Below are positions 6,129 through 14,026 of a stretch of DNA of 15,484 bases, piece after piece. The DNA lies in contig JARHYY010000042.1 of NCBI GenBank assembly GCA_029258405.1, forward strand, positions 1-15,484, in the 5' to 3' direction. The notes below the pieces were generated by a model, which was given only the letters and a program-made list of their open reading frames with translations, had not been told where the DNA came from and did not search any database. Within the stretch, counting starts at the first letter, position 1. Each line of letters begins with the position of its first letter. Both the position numbers and the translations under genes were made by a program. This DNA comes from Helicobacteraceae bacterium. Lineage in GTDB: Bacteria; Campylobacterota; Campylobacteria; Campylobacterales; Helicobacteraceae.

Positions 6129-8519
6129 ATGGATATAGAATTTGATATAAAAAAATTTTATGAACAGTTTTTAAGCAGGTTGCAATCAGTTCAAGAAAAA
6201 ATACAAATGGATATGCTTACTATTGATTTTAGCAGATTTGATCTTTATCCTGCTATTATTGTAGATACTTCAGAGCAAAAAAAGCAAATTGCCCAGTTGC
6301 TTCGTGAGAAATGTTATAATATTTTATTGCAAGAGGGTGAAACATTTGAAAAGGATTATATATACTTTTATGCCTTTTTTGTGAATAATGATATACCTAT
6401 TGATGAGCGATTTTTACCTTTTGTGAAAATAGCTCAAGCAGAGCTTAAAAGAGGCAATTCCCTTGAAGAGAGTTCTGAAGAAGCAGTTCTTATTGATTTA
6501 ATTGCTATTGGGCTTATATTTGCAGGCGATACAAAAAAAGGGCTTTTTGAGTATATTCATGGTTTAAGTACTATACACTTTTTAGATGCAATTATATTAG
6601 ATAGAATTAAGCTTGTGATGAACTTTTTTACCAAGAGTAACATACAATTTGAAGAAGTTCAAGAATGCCTTACTTCGCTTTTTGAGCCTGATTTTTTCTT
6701 TTCATTGAGTGCAATTCAAAAGAGAAGTGTTTTTGTATGGACATTGCACCAATGGTGGAATGTTCCTCAGTTTCTCAATCATTTAGGTTGGTTGCATTTT
6801 TATCCTCAATGGAAAGCCCTATTTTATAGAGTTTTAGAAGAAGATAGAGCATTTGCAGTATATTTGCAGTTTATTATTTATCATTTTATGGGCAATAGTT
6901 TTCATACACAAGAAGAATGGAAAATGTTTAATGATGAAATTACAAAAAGAGCAGAGCCCTATTATATAGACTTTGGCAAAAGCCTTACCCCTTGCAAAAA
7001 AGAAATGAGCACAGGCAAAAAGATTATAGCCATAATAAAAGATCGTGTGGTTGAAAATTCCCCTTTTAAAGTTGAATATTCCTTCTTAAAAGCATTGCTT
7101 GATGATAATGAAATGAGCAATGTATATACAATTAAAGTATATCTCCTTGGTTTTGTAGAAAAAAGTAATGATGATCCAGCTCTTTTAGAAGAGTTAAAAA
7201 AATGTGGCATAGAAGTTGTTGATGTGGTAAGTGATATTAATGTGAGTACGCTTTATGCTTGCCATCTCCAAAGGGCATTAGCTGTACGAGAAAGAATAAT
7301 TGCTGATGGTGTTGATATACTTATTTCCCCTAATAATGGCTATGGAATTAGCGATTTCATTCTTGCTACAAGAAGCGCACCTTTGCAAATATTTTGGAGC
7401 CATGGAAATGAAGCCTATGATATTGAAGGCATAGACAAAAGAATAAGCCATATACAACTTACTACATATTTCAAATTTCAAACCTTTACTATCCCTATGG
7501 ATACCCAACGATTTTATAACCCGCCTGTAACCCAAGAAGCTATTTTTGTTGAACGCAGTAAATACCCAAAAAATAAAATTATCTTAGGTGTGATTGGAAG
7601 GCTTGTTAAGGTGGAGCATGAGGATTTTTTAAAATGTATCGCCCATGTGCTGAAAAAAAACCCAGAAACAATTTTTATTGCCGCTGGGCATGGCAACTAT
7701 CAAGCCTTGAGGGCAAAAGTAGAGGCATTAGGCATAAGCAAAGAGCAATTTTTTATGCCCGGGCATGTTGATGCGCATGTGTATGGGCATATTATTGATA
7801 TTTTTTGCAACACCTTCCCTCTTGAACAAGGCGAGAGCCTTGATGAGTTCATTTATAAAGGCAGAGCTTGGATAAACCTTGCTAAAGATGGTTATTACCA
7901 AAAGTTTCAAGAAGCTTGTTTTGAACAAGAATTGATTGACTTAAAGTATTCAAATCAAACCCTTGTATATGTAGAGCATTTGGAGCGTTATAATGAAAAT
8001 GTAAAAAATTGGTATGAATTTTTTGATGGCGAGAGCGGTGAATATAGCATGGTTTTGCTCTATCACCCTAAAGATAAACAATATATACAAAAAATGCAGT
8101 TTAAAAATGCTATTACCTTAGAAGTGCAAAGGGATATAGAAGAGCTCATGACATTAGCTGATATGTGTGGCACTATTAGCAATAATGAATTTTCTTGGAA
8201 TATCAATCATCGGTTTGAACAAAAATCGGTATTCCATACACTTCCTTATTTTTACGACCAAAATTTACAATATCGAGTTCTTAATACTGAATTTGTTTAT
8301 CAAAAACCAGATATTTTTCAATGGGGCAGAGGGGGGATTGTACAATTTTATACCTATGCTTATACCGCTGAAAAATATGAGGAATATTTAACACAAATGA
8401 TAAGAGATAAAACATTGCGAAAAGGCATAGGCATATCTATTGGGCTGCAAATGGAGCATATATGCGAAGTAAGAAAGCAACTTTTTATAGCTGATGTTAA
8501 AAAAATTTTTGAAGGTTAA
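6129..8519 (+). CDS. Large three-part GT-B glycosyltransferase (796 residues)
   Basis: The first ~290 residues are mainly helical with no motif I recognise. A GT-B region follows at about residues 293-600: a strand near KKIIAIIKD, FWSHGNEAYDIEGID around 420, the linker strand KIILGVIGRLVKVEH near 487, and 'GHVDAHVYGHIIDIFCNTFP' near 545-565, then LEQGES. The GHVD...TFPLEQG pattern resembles GT41/GT4-like enzymes such as HMW1C relatives, but specificity is unknown. A C-terminal ~170 residues form a separate, unassigned module. ATG 6129 is preferred; AAAGG at 6112-6116 is 12 bases away, rather far. TTG 6117 in frame directly abuts it. It is the first gene behind the promoter at 6089 and probably extends the glycan made by this cluster, or glycosylates a protein. 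Confidence 0.72.
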   Translation: MDIEFDIKKFYEQFLSRLQSVQEKIQMDMLTIDFSRFDLYPAIIVDTSEQKKQIAQLLREKCYNILLQEGETFEKDYIYFYAFFVNNDIPIDERFLPFVKIAQAELKRGNSLEESSEEAVLIDLIAIGLIFAGDTKKGLFEYIHGLSTIHFLDAIILDRIKLVMNFFTKSNIQFEEVQECLTSLFEPDFFFSLSAIQKRSVFVWTLHQWWNVPQFLNHLGWLHFYPQWKALFYRVLEEDRAFAVYLQFIIYHFMGNSFHTQEEWKMFNDEITKRAEPYYIDFGKSLTPCKKEMSTGKKIIAIIKDRVVENSPFKVEYSFLKALLDDNEMSNVYTIKVYLLGFVEKSNDDPALLEELKKCGIEVVDVVSDINVSTLYACHLQRALAVRERIIADGVDILISPNNGYGISDFILATRSAPLQIFWSHGNEAYDIEGIDKRISHIQLTTYFKFQTFTIPMDTQRFYNPPVTQEAIFVERSKYPKNKIILGVIGRLVKVEHEDFLKCIAHVLKKNPETIFIAAGHGNYQALRAKVEALGISKEQFFMPGHVDAHVYGHIIDIFCNTFPLEQGESLDEFIYKGRAWINLAKDGYYQKFQEACFEQELIDLKYSNQTLVYVEHLERYNENVKNWYEFFDGESGEYSMVLLYHPKDKQYIQKMQFKNAITLEVQRDIEELMTLADMCGTISNNEFSWNINHRFEQKSVFHTLPYFYDQNLQYRVLNTEFVYQKPDIFQWGRGGIVQFYTYAYTAEKYEEYLTQMIRDKTLRKGIGISIGLQMEHICEVRKQLFIADVKKIFEG

Positions 8520-8526
8520 TAGAGCC

Positions 8527-9387
8527 ATGTTAAATAACCATAATATAAAAATTCAAAATTCTTTGAAGTTCCCCTCAAGAATTGTTTTAGAGCTTACACC
8601 CTTGTGCAATCTCTCTTGCTTTATGTGCCCGAGGCATTATGTAAAAGAAACTGATGGCTTTATGGAAGAGGCACTTTTCAAAAAACTTGCTGATGAAATT
8701 GTAAAGGAAAATAATAAGGCAATAGTCCTCCCTTTTTGGCGGGGCGAGAGCTGCTTGCATCCACAGTTTAGCTCTTTGGTGCAATACCTTATAGATAATA
8801 ATTTGCGTGTGCATTTGAGTACAAATGGGCATTATATGAGTGCAGAGAATTGCAAAGTTTTTTATGAATGTGAATTTCTTACCTTTAGTATCCATACGCA
8901 TACTGGTTACAAAAATGCCATTTATCTCATGAATAATAAACCAAAGCAATGCAAGACAACCTTTCAAATTTCTTTTGTAGATACAGAAAAAACAACACAA
9001 AAGTATTTAAAAGATTGCGTTGAGGATACAAAGCTTTTGGGCTTTGATAGCATTCGGCTTTATAAAGAGCATAGCATTGGTGGTGAGTTTGGAAAAACAC
9101 AAGACACTAAAGACATAAAAAGGCTTTTTTGTCCAAAATTGGTACATACCTTTGTTATTAGTAGTGATGGCTACTTTAGCCGTTGTAATCATATTTGGGA
9201 AACACAAAAAGAAATGAATCTTTATAATTATAGTATTAAAGATGTGTGGAATTCTGCTTGCATGCGCGATATTCGCCATAATTATCCTGATAAGCATTGT
9301 TTGCCATGTGATCAATGGAGTGGGCATACTTGCGGAGAAGCATGGAGCAGAAAAGACGATAAAATTACTCATAAAGTTTTTGCATAA
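8527..9387 (+). CDS. Radical SAM enzyme with SPASM/twitch-like C-terminus
   Basis: A 286-residue protein. The radical SAM cluster motif C27-x3-C31-x2-C34 (CNLSCFMC) follows the strand IVLELTP; a GE motif is in PFWRGESCLHP (about 70-79), and 'LRVHLSTNG' continues the barrel. C-terminal cysteines 202, 220, 258, 261 and 269 (FCPKL, SRCNH, CLPCD, HTCGE) suggest an auxiliary Fe-S cluster as in SPASM or twitch proteins. Such enzymes dehydrogenate, deaminate or epimerise sugars and cyclitols (BtrN, DesII) or modify peptides. The neighbouring aminotransferase favours a sugar substrate; this is inference. ATG 8527 fits the domain start (AAGG at 8512-8515); ATG 8494, inside the upstream gene, is less likely. 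The stop overlaps the next ATG by one base. Confidence 0.85.
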   Translation: MLNNHNIKIQNSLKFPSRIVLELTPLCNLSCFMCPRHYVKETDGFMEEALFKKLADEIVKENNKAIVLPFWRGESCLHPQFSSLVQYLIDNNLRVHLSTNGHYMSAENCKVFYECEFLTFSIHTHTGYKNAIYLMNNKPKQCKTTFQISFVDTEKTTQKYLKDCVEDTKLLGFDSIRLYKEHSIGGEFGKTQDTKDIKRLFCPKLVHTFVISSDGYFSRCNHIWETQKEMNLYNYSIKDVWNSACMRDIRHNYPDKHCLPCDQWSGHTCGEAWSRKDDKITHKVFA

Positions 9388-10277
9388 TGAATACAGATAT
9401 TCGCATTCTACATTTTTTTTCTTCTCAAGCAAAAGAAGTAACCTTATTTTGTACGCATAAAACCCCTTTAGCTCATCTCCCTTGTGAGTTAATTATAAAG
9501 CCCGGTTGCTACACTCTTTTTGATGCACATCAAGTGCATTTTGAGCATGAAGGGCTTTATAGAATTATAGACTATAAAAACATGAGATCATTTCAAGTCA
9601 TTGTTTATGAAGAAAATCATTTGAGGTTCTTTGAAAGTCTAGCATGGATTTTTCTCCATGGTTTTAAAGATAACCATATGCCTATGGATGTATGGATCAA
9701 GCAAGCAGTTTTTCGAAATATACTTATGGAATGTGGTCCGGTAGCAGTTGCGTGTCATAAACTCTTGTTGTCATTAGGTATTGCAAGTCGTGTAATTGGG
9801 CTCAATGTGGGGAGCGATGTTTATAAAGGGCATGTAATTAATGAAGTATATTTTAATGATTCTTGGATTTTGATTGATTTTAATCAAAAAATATATATAT
9901 GTGATAGTGATTCAAATTTTTTATCGTTGCAAGATGTTATTAAGAAAGGTGGCTTTTGTGCTACCACCCATAAGGCATTATTGCAACATTCAAGTTCGTA
10001 TAATAGTGGATTAGCATATAGTTTTGATGAGGGATATATATGTAACTATAGTTTTATCTATGATTTTTATAATTTTCCTCAAAACTTGCATAATTGGTAT
10101 AGCGAATTTGATATTTTTCTTTGTTCTGAAGATCCTACTAAAGAAATGTTTGTGCTTGATAATATTGCTCATGATTTTTTGCGTTTTGACTGTGTCCAAA
10201 GTGCAACAGGCAAAAAATATTATACTTTTTTGAATCAACAGTCGTTTTTTGAGAAATTTTACGGAGTAATACAATGA
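9387..10277 (+). CDS. Transglutaminase-like protein with Cys-His-Asp triad
   Basis: A 296-residue soluble protein with no signal peptide. The centre matches the transglutaminase-like core: Cys116 in MECGPVAVACHKLLLSLGI, followed by a helix and ASRVIGL strand, His149 in KGHVINEVYF, and Asp164 in DSWILIDFNQ. All three catalytic positions are present with normal spacing. The N-terminal ~100 and C-terminal ~120 residues are not recognised. Members of this fold cleave or form amide bonds (transglutaminases, peptidases, N-glycanases). Its position between a radical SAM gene and an aminotransferase/amidotransferase pair suggests amide chemistry on a sugar or carrier-bound intermediate rather than proteolysis, but this is inference. 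It begins at the TAATG junction and ends in an ATGA overlap. A run of eight T near the start (9413-9420) might slip. Confidence 0.7.
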   Translation: MNTDIRILHFFSSQAKEVTLFCTHKTPLAHLPCELIIKPGCYTLFDAHQVHFEHEGLYRIIDYKNMRSFQVIVYEENHLRFFESLAWIFLHGFKDNHMPMDVWIKQAVFRNILMECGPVAVACHKLLLSLGIASRVIGLNVGSDVYKGHVINEVYFNDSWILIDFNQKIYICDSDSNFLSLQDVIKKGGFCATTHKALLQHSSSYNSGLAYSFDEGYICNYSFIYDFYNFPQNLHNWYSEFDIFLCSEDPTKEMFVLDNIAHDFLRFDCVQSATGKKYYTFLNQQSFFEKFYGVIQ

Positions 10278-11437
10278 AAATTCCTATAAGTAAGCCCTAC
10301 TTTGATTCCAACGATAAAGAGAGCATTATAAAACCTTTAGAAAGCGGATGGGTTGTTCAAGGACCTTTTGTGCAAGAGTTTGAGCAATGTTTTGCTGCCT
10401 TTACTCAAATGCCCTATGCCCTAGCCCTTAGTAGCTGCACAACCGCTTTGCATTTAGGGCTTGTAAGCTTAGGTGTGGGCAAGGGTGATTGTGTTATTGT
10501 GCCATCTTTTACCTATGTTGCTTCGGCAAATGCTATAGAATACACAGGAGCAACACCCATATTTTGCGATATTGATTTAAAAAGCTTTAATATTGATATA
10601 GAATCATTAAAGCATATATTGCAAACACATGAGAATATTAAAGCTATTATGCCTGTGCATCTCTTTGGGCTTTGTGCAAATATGCCAGAAATTATGAACT
10701 TAGCCAAGCAATATGGGCTTAAAGTTATTGAAGATAGTGCTTGCGGTTTTGATGCATGGATTGGGAATAAGCATAGTGGTAGTTTTGGTGATTGTGGTTG
10801 CTTTAGCTTTCATCCGCGTAAAGCCATAAGCACAGCTGAAGGCGGTATGCTCATTACTTCTAATGAGCATATTTTTAGGCAAGTAAAGAGCTTGCGAGAT
10901 CATGGAGCAAGCAAATCAGACTTACAAAGGCATAATGGTGGCTCATTATTGCCTGAATTTAATGTGCTTGGTTATAATTATAGGCTCACAGATATTCAAG
11001 GTGCATTAGGGGTTACGCAAATGCAAAAGGCAGATTATATTATGCAACAAAGGCGAAAAATAGCACAGTACTATGATGATGCCCTTAAGCAATTTTGTGC
11101 TTTTGTGCTCCCCCAAACAGCAGAGGGTTATATACATGGTTATCAAAGTTATGTAATTCTCTTTGAGGGTAATATAGATTCTAAACAAGCCATTGATAAG
11201 AGCAACCATAAGAGAAATATTTTCATGGATACATTAGAGCAAATGGGTGTTGCCACAAGGCAGGGGACACATGCGGTGCATACCTTAGGTTTTTATAAAA
11301 ATAAATATGGATTGCATGATGAGGATTATTTAATGAGCTATGCTGCTGATAGGCTTTCTATTGCATTGCCACTTTATGCAGGTATGAGCGATAGAGCATG
11401 TGAATATGTACTTGATTGCATAAAAAAGGCATTATAA
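10274..11437 (+). CDS. DegT/DnrJ/EryC1-family PLP aminotransferase
   Basis: A 387-residue sugar aminotransferase. The PLP lysine is Lys183 in FSFHPRKAISTAEGG (most relatives have STGEGG), Asp154 lies in VIEDSACGFDA, and the N-terminus IPISKPYF plus 'SGWVVQGP' is typical of the family. It belongs to a different subgroup from WbpE (HPRK rather than FPAK context), so it probably acts on another keto-sugar, perhaps one made by the radical SAM enzyme two genes upstream. No 4,6-dehydratase is visible in the window to supply a 4-keto sugar. CGGAG at 10262-10266 sets the ATG at 10274; it overlaps the upstream stop by 4 bases and the next gene by one. Confidence 0.87.
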   Translation: MKIPISKPYFDSNDKESIIKPLESGWVVQGPFVQEFEQCFAAFTQMPYALALSSCTTALHLGLVSLGVGKGDCVIVPSFTYVASANAIEYTGATPIFCDIDLKSFNIDIESLKHILQTHENIKAIMPVHLFGLCANMPEIMNLAKQYGLKVIEDSACGFDAWIGNKHSGSFGDCGCFSFHPRKAISTAEGGMLITSNEHIFRQVKSLRDHGASKSDLQRHNGGSLLPEFNVLGYNYRLTDIQGALGVTQMQKADYIMQQRRKIAQYYDDALKQFCAFVLPQTAEGYIHGYQSYVILFEGNIDSKQAIDKSNHKRNIFMDTLEQMGVATRQGTHAVHTLGFYKNKYGLHDEDYLMSYAADRLSIALPLYAGMSDRACEYVLDCIKKAL

Positions 11438-13455
11438 TGTGTGGCATTGTTGGGGTGATTAGCCTTAGAGATAAAAGCATACAGATACAAGGGCTTATTG
11501 AAATGCTTAAAAAGGTGGCTCACAGAGGACCAGATGACGCAGGGTATCTCTTATTCCATACAGGGCTTAAGCATGCCTCAAAAGTTTCTTTTTATCAGGC
11601 ATTTTCTGATCAAAAATTTGCTCATCTCTCTCCGCTCTTGCCCACCATTCAAGCACAAGAGAGCCAAAAGGAAATAAACAGGCATGATTGGGATATTTTT
11701 ATGGGGCATAGGCGATTAGCCATAATAGACAAAAGCCCAGCAGGACACCAACCTATGAGCGATTTATCCAAAAATATTTGGTTAAGCTATAATGGGGAGA
11801 TTTATAATTTTTTAGAAATTAAACAAGAATTAGAGCATATTGGTTATCAATTTTTTACCAAAAGTGATACAGAAGTAATTATTTACGCATATATAGCATG
11901 GGGCATTGAATGTATCAAGCATTTCAATGGCATGTTTGCATTTGTGCTCTATGATAACTTTGCTAAGAAAGTTTTTTTTGCTCGTGATCGATATGGCATT
12001 AAGCCATTATATTATGCCTTTGATTCGCATCAGAATATCATTTTTAGTAGTGAAAATAAAGCGATAATAGAATATGCAAAATATCTTAAGAAAATAGATT
12101 ATGAAGCCTTGCTTGAATATTTTACTTTTCAAAATATTTTTACTAATAAAACTTTTTTTGCTGATATAAAGCTACTTGAAGCAGGGCATTATATAGAAAT
12201 TGATTTATGCAAAAGAGATATACAAAAACATCAGTATTGGGATTTTTGTTTTCATGAAACATTATTACTAAAAGATGAAAATGAATACAAAGAAGAGCTA
12301 GAGCGACTTTTTAAGCAAGCAGTAAAAAGACAGCTAATAGCTGATGTCCCTGTGGGTGCATATTTAAGTGGTGGTATTGATAGCGGAGGGATATGTGCTG
12401 TGGCTTCGCAATTGCTCCCTTTTTTAAATACATTTACCATAGGTTTTGATTTAACTTCTGCTAAAGGTGTAGAACTTGGGTTTGATGAGCGGCAAATAAG
12501 CGAATATCTCTCATATTTATTCCAAACCGAACATTATGAAATGGTATTAAAAAGCGGCGATATGGAACGATGCCTAAATGCCTTTACCTACCATCTTGAA
12601 GAGCCAAGAGTAGGGCAGAGCTACCCTAATTATTATGCCGCAAAATTAGCAAGTCGTTTTGTAAAGGTGGTGCTTTCTGGTTGTGGTGGCGATGAGCTCT
12701 TTGGCGGCTATCCTTGGCGTTATCATAGCAGTATGCAATGTAAAAATTTTGAGGAATATATTGATCAATATTATTTTTTATGGCAGAGGCTTGTCCCTAA
12801 CGCAGAGCTTAAAAAGCTCTTTGCCCCTATTTATGATAAGGTACAACATGTATGGACAAAAGATATTTTTAGGCAAGTGCTCCAAACAAGGCAAATACAT
12901 GCACATAGCAAAGAAGATTATATAAACAATTCTCTATATTTTGAAGCAAAAACCTTTTTGCATGGGCTTTTAATGGTTGAAGATAAGCTTTCTATGGCAC
13001 ATTCTTTAGAGGTAAGAGTACCATTTTTAGATAATGAATTGGTCGATTTTGCAGAAAAAATACCACTCTCTTTCAAGCTCTCTTCATTACAAGATATTAC
13101 CATTAATGAAAATAACCTTAAGGAAAAACAAGCCTTGCGATTCCAAAAAAGCAATGATGGTAAAAAAATATTGCGTACAATGCTTGAGCATTTTGTACCT
13201 AAAGATATTACTCAAGCAGTTAAAAAAGGTTTTTCTAGCCCTGATAGTAGCTGGTTTGAGGGAGAAAGTATGGAGTTTATCAAAAAAAAGCTTTTTGATA
13301 AAAATGCCATTATTTTTGAATTTTTAGACTATAATACTTGCACTGAATTAATAGCACAACATCTCTATGGCAAACAAAATAAGAGGCTCTTAATATGGTC
13401 TTTGTTAAACTTTCATGAATGGTGCAATTTACATTTAGGAGAACAATATGCATGA
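11437..13455 (+). CDS. asnB: Glutamine-hydrolysing asparagine-synthetase-like amidotransferase
   Basis: A 672-residue two-domain protein. The start at 11437 leaves MCGIVGV at the N-terminus, so Met removal exposes the catalytic Cys of a class II glutaminase; AAAAAAGG at 11422-11429 supports it. RGPDDAG (30-36), GHRRLAIID (90-98), YNGE (118-121) and SDTEV complete that domain. The synthetase domain has the ATP-binding SGGIDS at 311-316 and LSGCGGDELFGGYPWR. About 50 residues separate RGPDDAG from GHRRLAI, far more than in E. coli AsnB. In glycan clusters such proteins (WbpS type) are thought to amidate the carboxyl of uronic acids, which would suit the WbpBDE product; free asparagine synthesis is the alternative. 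It overlaps the methyltransferase gene by 8 bases. Confidence 0.87.
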   Translation: MCGIVGVISLRDKSIQIQGLIEMLKKVAHRGPDDAGYLLFHTGLKHASKVSFYQAFSDQKFAHLSPLLPTIQAQESQKEINRHDWDIFMGHRRLAIIDKSPAGHQPMSDLSKNIWLSYNGEIYNFLEIKQELEHIGYQFFTKSDTEVIIYAYIAWGIECIKHFNGMFAFVLYDNFAKKVFFARDRYGIKPLYYAFDSHQNIIFSSENKAIIEYAKYLKKIDYEALLEYFTFQNIFTNKTFFADIKLLEAGHYIEIDLCKRDIQKHQYWDFCFHETLLLKDENEYKEELERLFKQAVKRQLIADVPVGAYLSGGIDSGGICAVASQLLPFLNTFTIGFDLTSAKGVELGFDERQISEYLSYLFQTEHYEMVLKSGDMERCLNAFTYHLEEPRVGQSYPNYYAAKLASRFVKVVLSGCGGDELFGGYPWRYHSSMQCKNFEEYIDQYYFLWQRLVPNAELKKLFAPIYDKVQHVWTKDIFRQVLQTRQIHAHSKEDYINNSLYFEAKTFLHGLLMVEDKLSMAHSLEVRVPFLDNELVDFAEKIPLSFKLSSLQDITINENNLKEKQALRFQKSNDGKKILRTMLEHFVPKDITQAVKKGFSSPDSSWFEGESMEFIKKKLFDKNAIIFEFLDYNTCTELIAQHLYGKQNKRLLIWSLLNFHEWCNLHLGEQYA

Positions 13456-14026
13456 AATTTTTAAAGAGCAGCTTGAATTTGTAGGCAATTTAGCCTACCA
13501 AAATGCTTATTATGCACATAATCAACAACAAACCGCCCAAGCTTTTAGCGAAAAATGGACATCATATTCAAAAAATGTCCATGAAGAGGAGCAACAAAAA
13601 TTATGGGATTTTTCAAAACAATGGTATTTAAAATTATATGGTTTTAAAGATGAAGAACATTTAGCCAATTTTCTCTCAAAACAAAAGATTATTTTTGATG
13701 CTGGGTGTGGGCTTGGCTACATAGCTGAATGGTTTGCACAGCTTGCCCCACATTCAACAATTATTGCCATGGATATTTCTGATGCAGTGCTTGTAGCTGC
13801 AGAAAAATATGCACATATTAAAAATACTTATTTTATTAAAGGCGATATTACTCAAACGCCTTTTAAAGATAATAGTATTGATTATGTGAGCTGCCATGCC
13901 GTTATTATGCACACAGAAAATCCAGAACTCACCTTTAGCGAGCTCTCAAGAATCCTAAAGCCTAGTAGCTCTGCGGTGGTGGGGGCAGAATTAAACACCC
14001 TATGCCCCTATAAAGGGGCAGCATGA
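13448..14026 (+). CDS. Short class I SAM methyltransferase, C-terminus apparently missing
   Basis: A 192-residue protein. SAM motif I is at about 81-90 (IIFDAGCGLG), followed by IAMDIS, 'GDITQTPFKDNSIDYVSCHAVIMHTENPE' and LSRILKP at 167-172, all typical of Methyltransf_11/25 proteins. Relatives continue after LKP with GG and a further 80-150 residues including the last two strands; here the chain ends 20 residues later in an unrelated tail (SSSAVVGAELNT...). Neither other frame continues the fold, so a simple frameshift does not explain it. It may be a recombination truncation, inactive, or a minimal form. AGGAGA at 13437-13442 sets the start. The stop overlaps the next ATG as ATGA. Confidence 0.7.
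   Translation: MHEIFKEQLEFVGNLAYQNAYYAHNQQQTAQAFSEKWTSYSKNVHEEEQQKLWDFSKQWYLKLYGFKDEEHLANFLSKQKIIFDAGCGLGYIAEWFAQLAPHSTIIAMDISDAVLVAAEKYAHIKNTYFIKGDITQTPFKDNSIDYVSCHAVIMHTENPELTFSELSRILKPSSSAVVGAELNTLCPYKGAA
14003..14020 (+). promoter_or_regulatory. RNA hairpin covering the ribosome binding site of the sulfotransferase-like gene
   Basis: TGCCCC (14003-14008), loop TATAAA, GGGGCA (14015-14020): a perfect 6-base GC-rich stem. The right arm contains the Shine-Dalgarno (AAAGGGG, 14012-14018) of the gene starting at 14023. Ribosomes finishing the methyltransferase (stop 14024-14026) would melt it, so translation of the two genes is probably coupled. Confidence 0.5.

Noticed and set aside
8331..8336. 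Six-G run near the end of the large glycosyltransferase
   Set aside because: Short, in frame, and encodes expected residues; no alternative frame of length follows.
9413..9420. Run of eight T near the start of the transglutaminase-like gene as a phase switch
   Set aside because: T-runs of this length are common in such AT-rich DNA and the frame is intact; mentioned only in the gene entry.
8587..9432. Long minus-strand open frames opposite the radical SAM gene
   Set aside because: They lie antisense to a gene with clear motifs and read as low-complexity shadow translations with no recognisable domain.
12804..12820. Hairpin AGAGCTT-AAA-AAGCTCT inside the AsnB-like gene
   Set aside because: It falls in codons for an ordinary helix (AELKKLF); codon composition explains it, and it lacks a proper T-run.
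9387..13455. Lasso-peptide-like gene pair (transglutaminase-like B2 peptidase plus asparagine-synthetase-like cyclase), with radical SAM and sulfotransferase tailoring
   Set aside because: No precursor-peptide ORF lies in the block, no leader-binding RRE domain is seen, the AsnB-like protein keeps an intact glutaminase Cys that lasso cyclases lack, and the surroundings are sugar enzymes. Worth one search, but glycan chemistry fits better.
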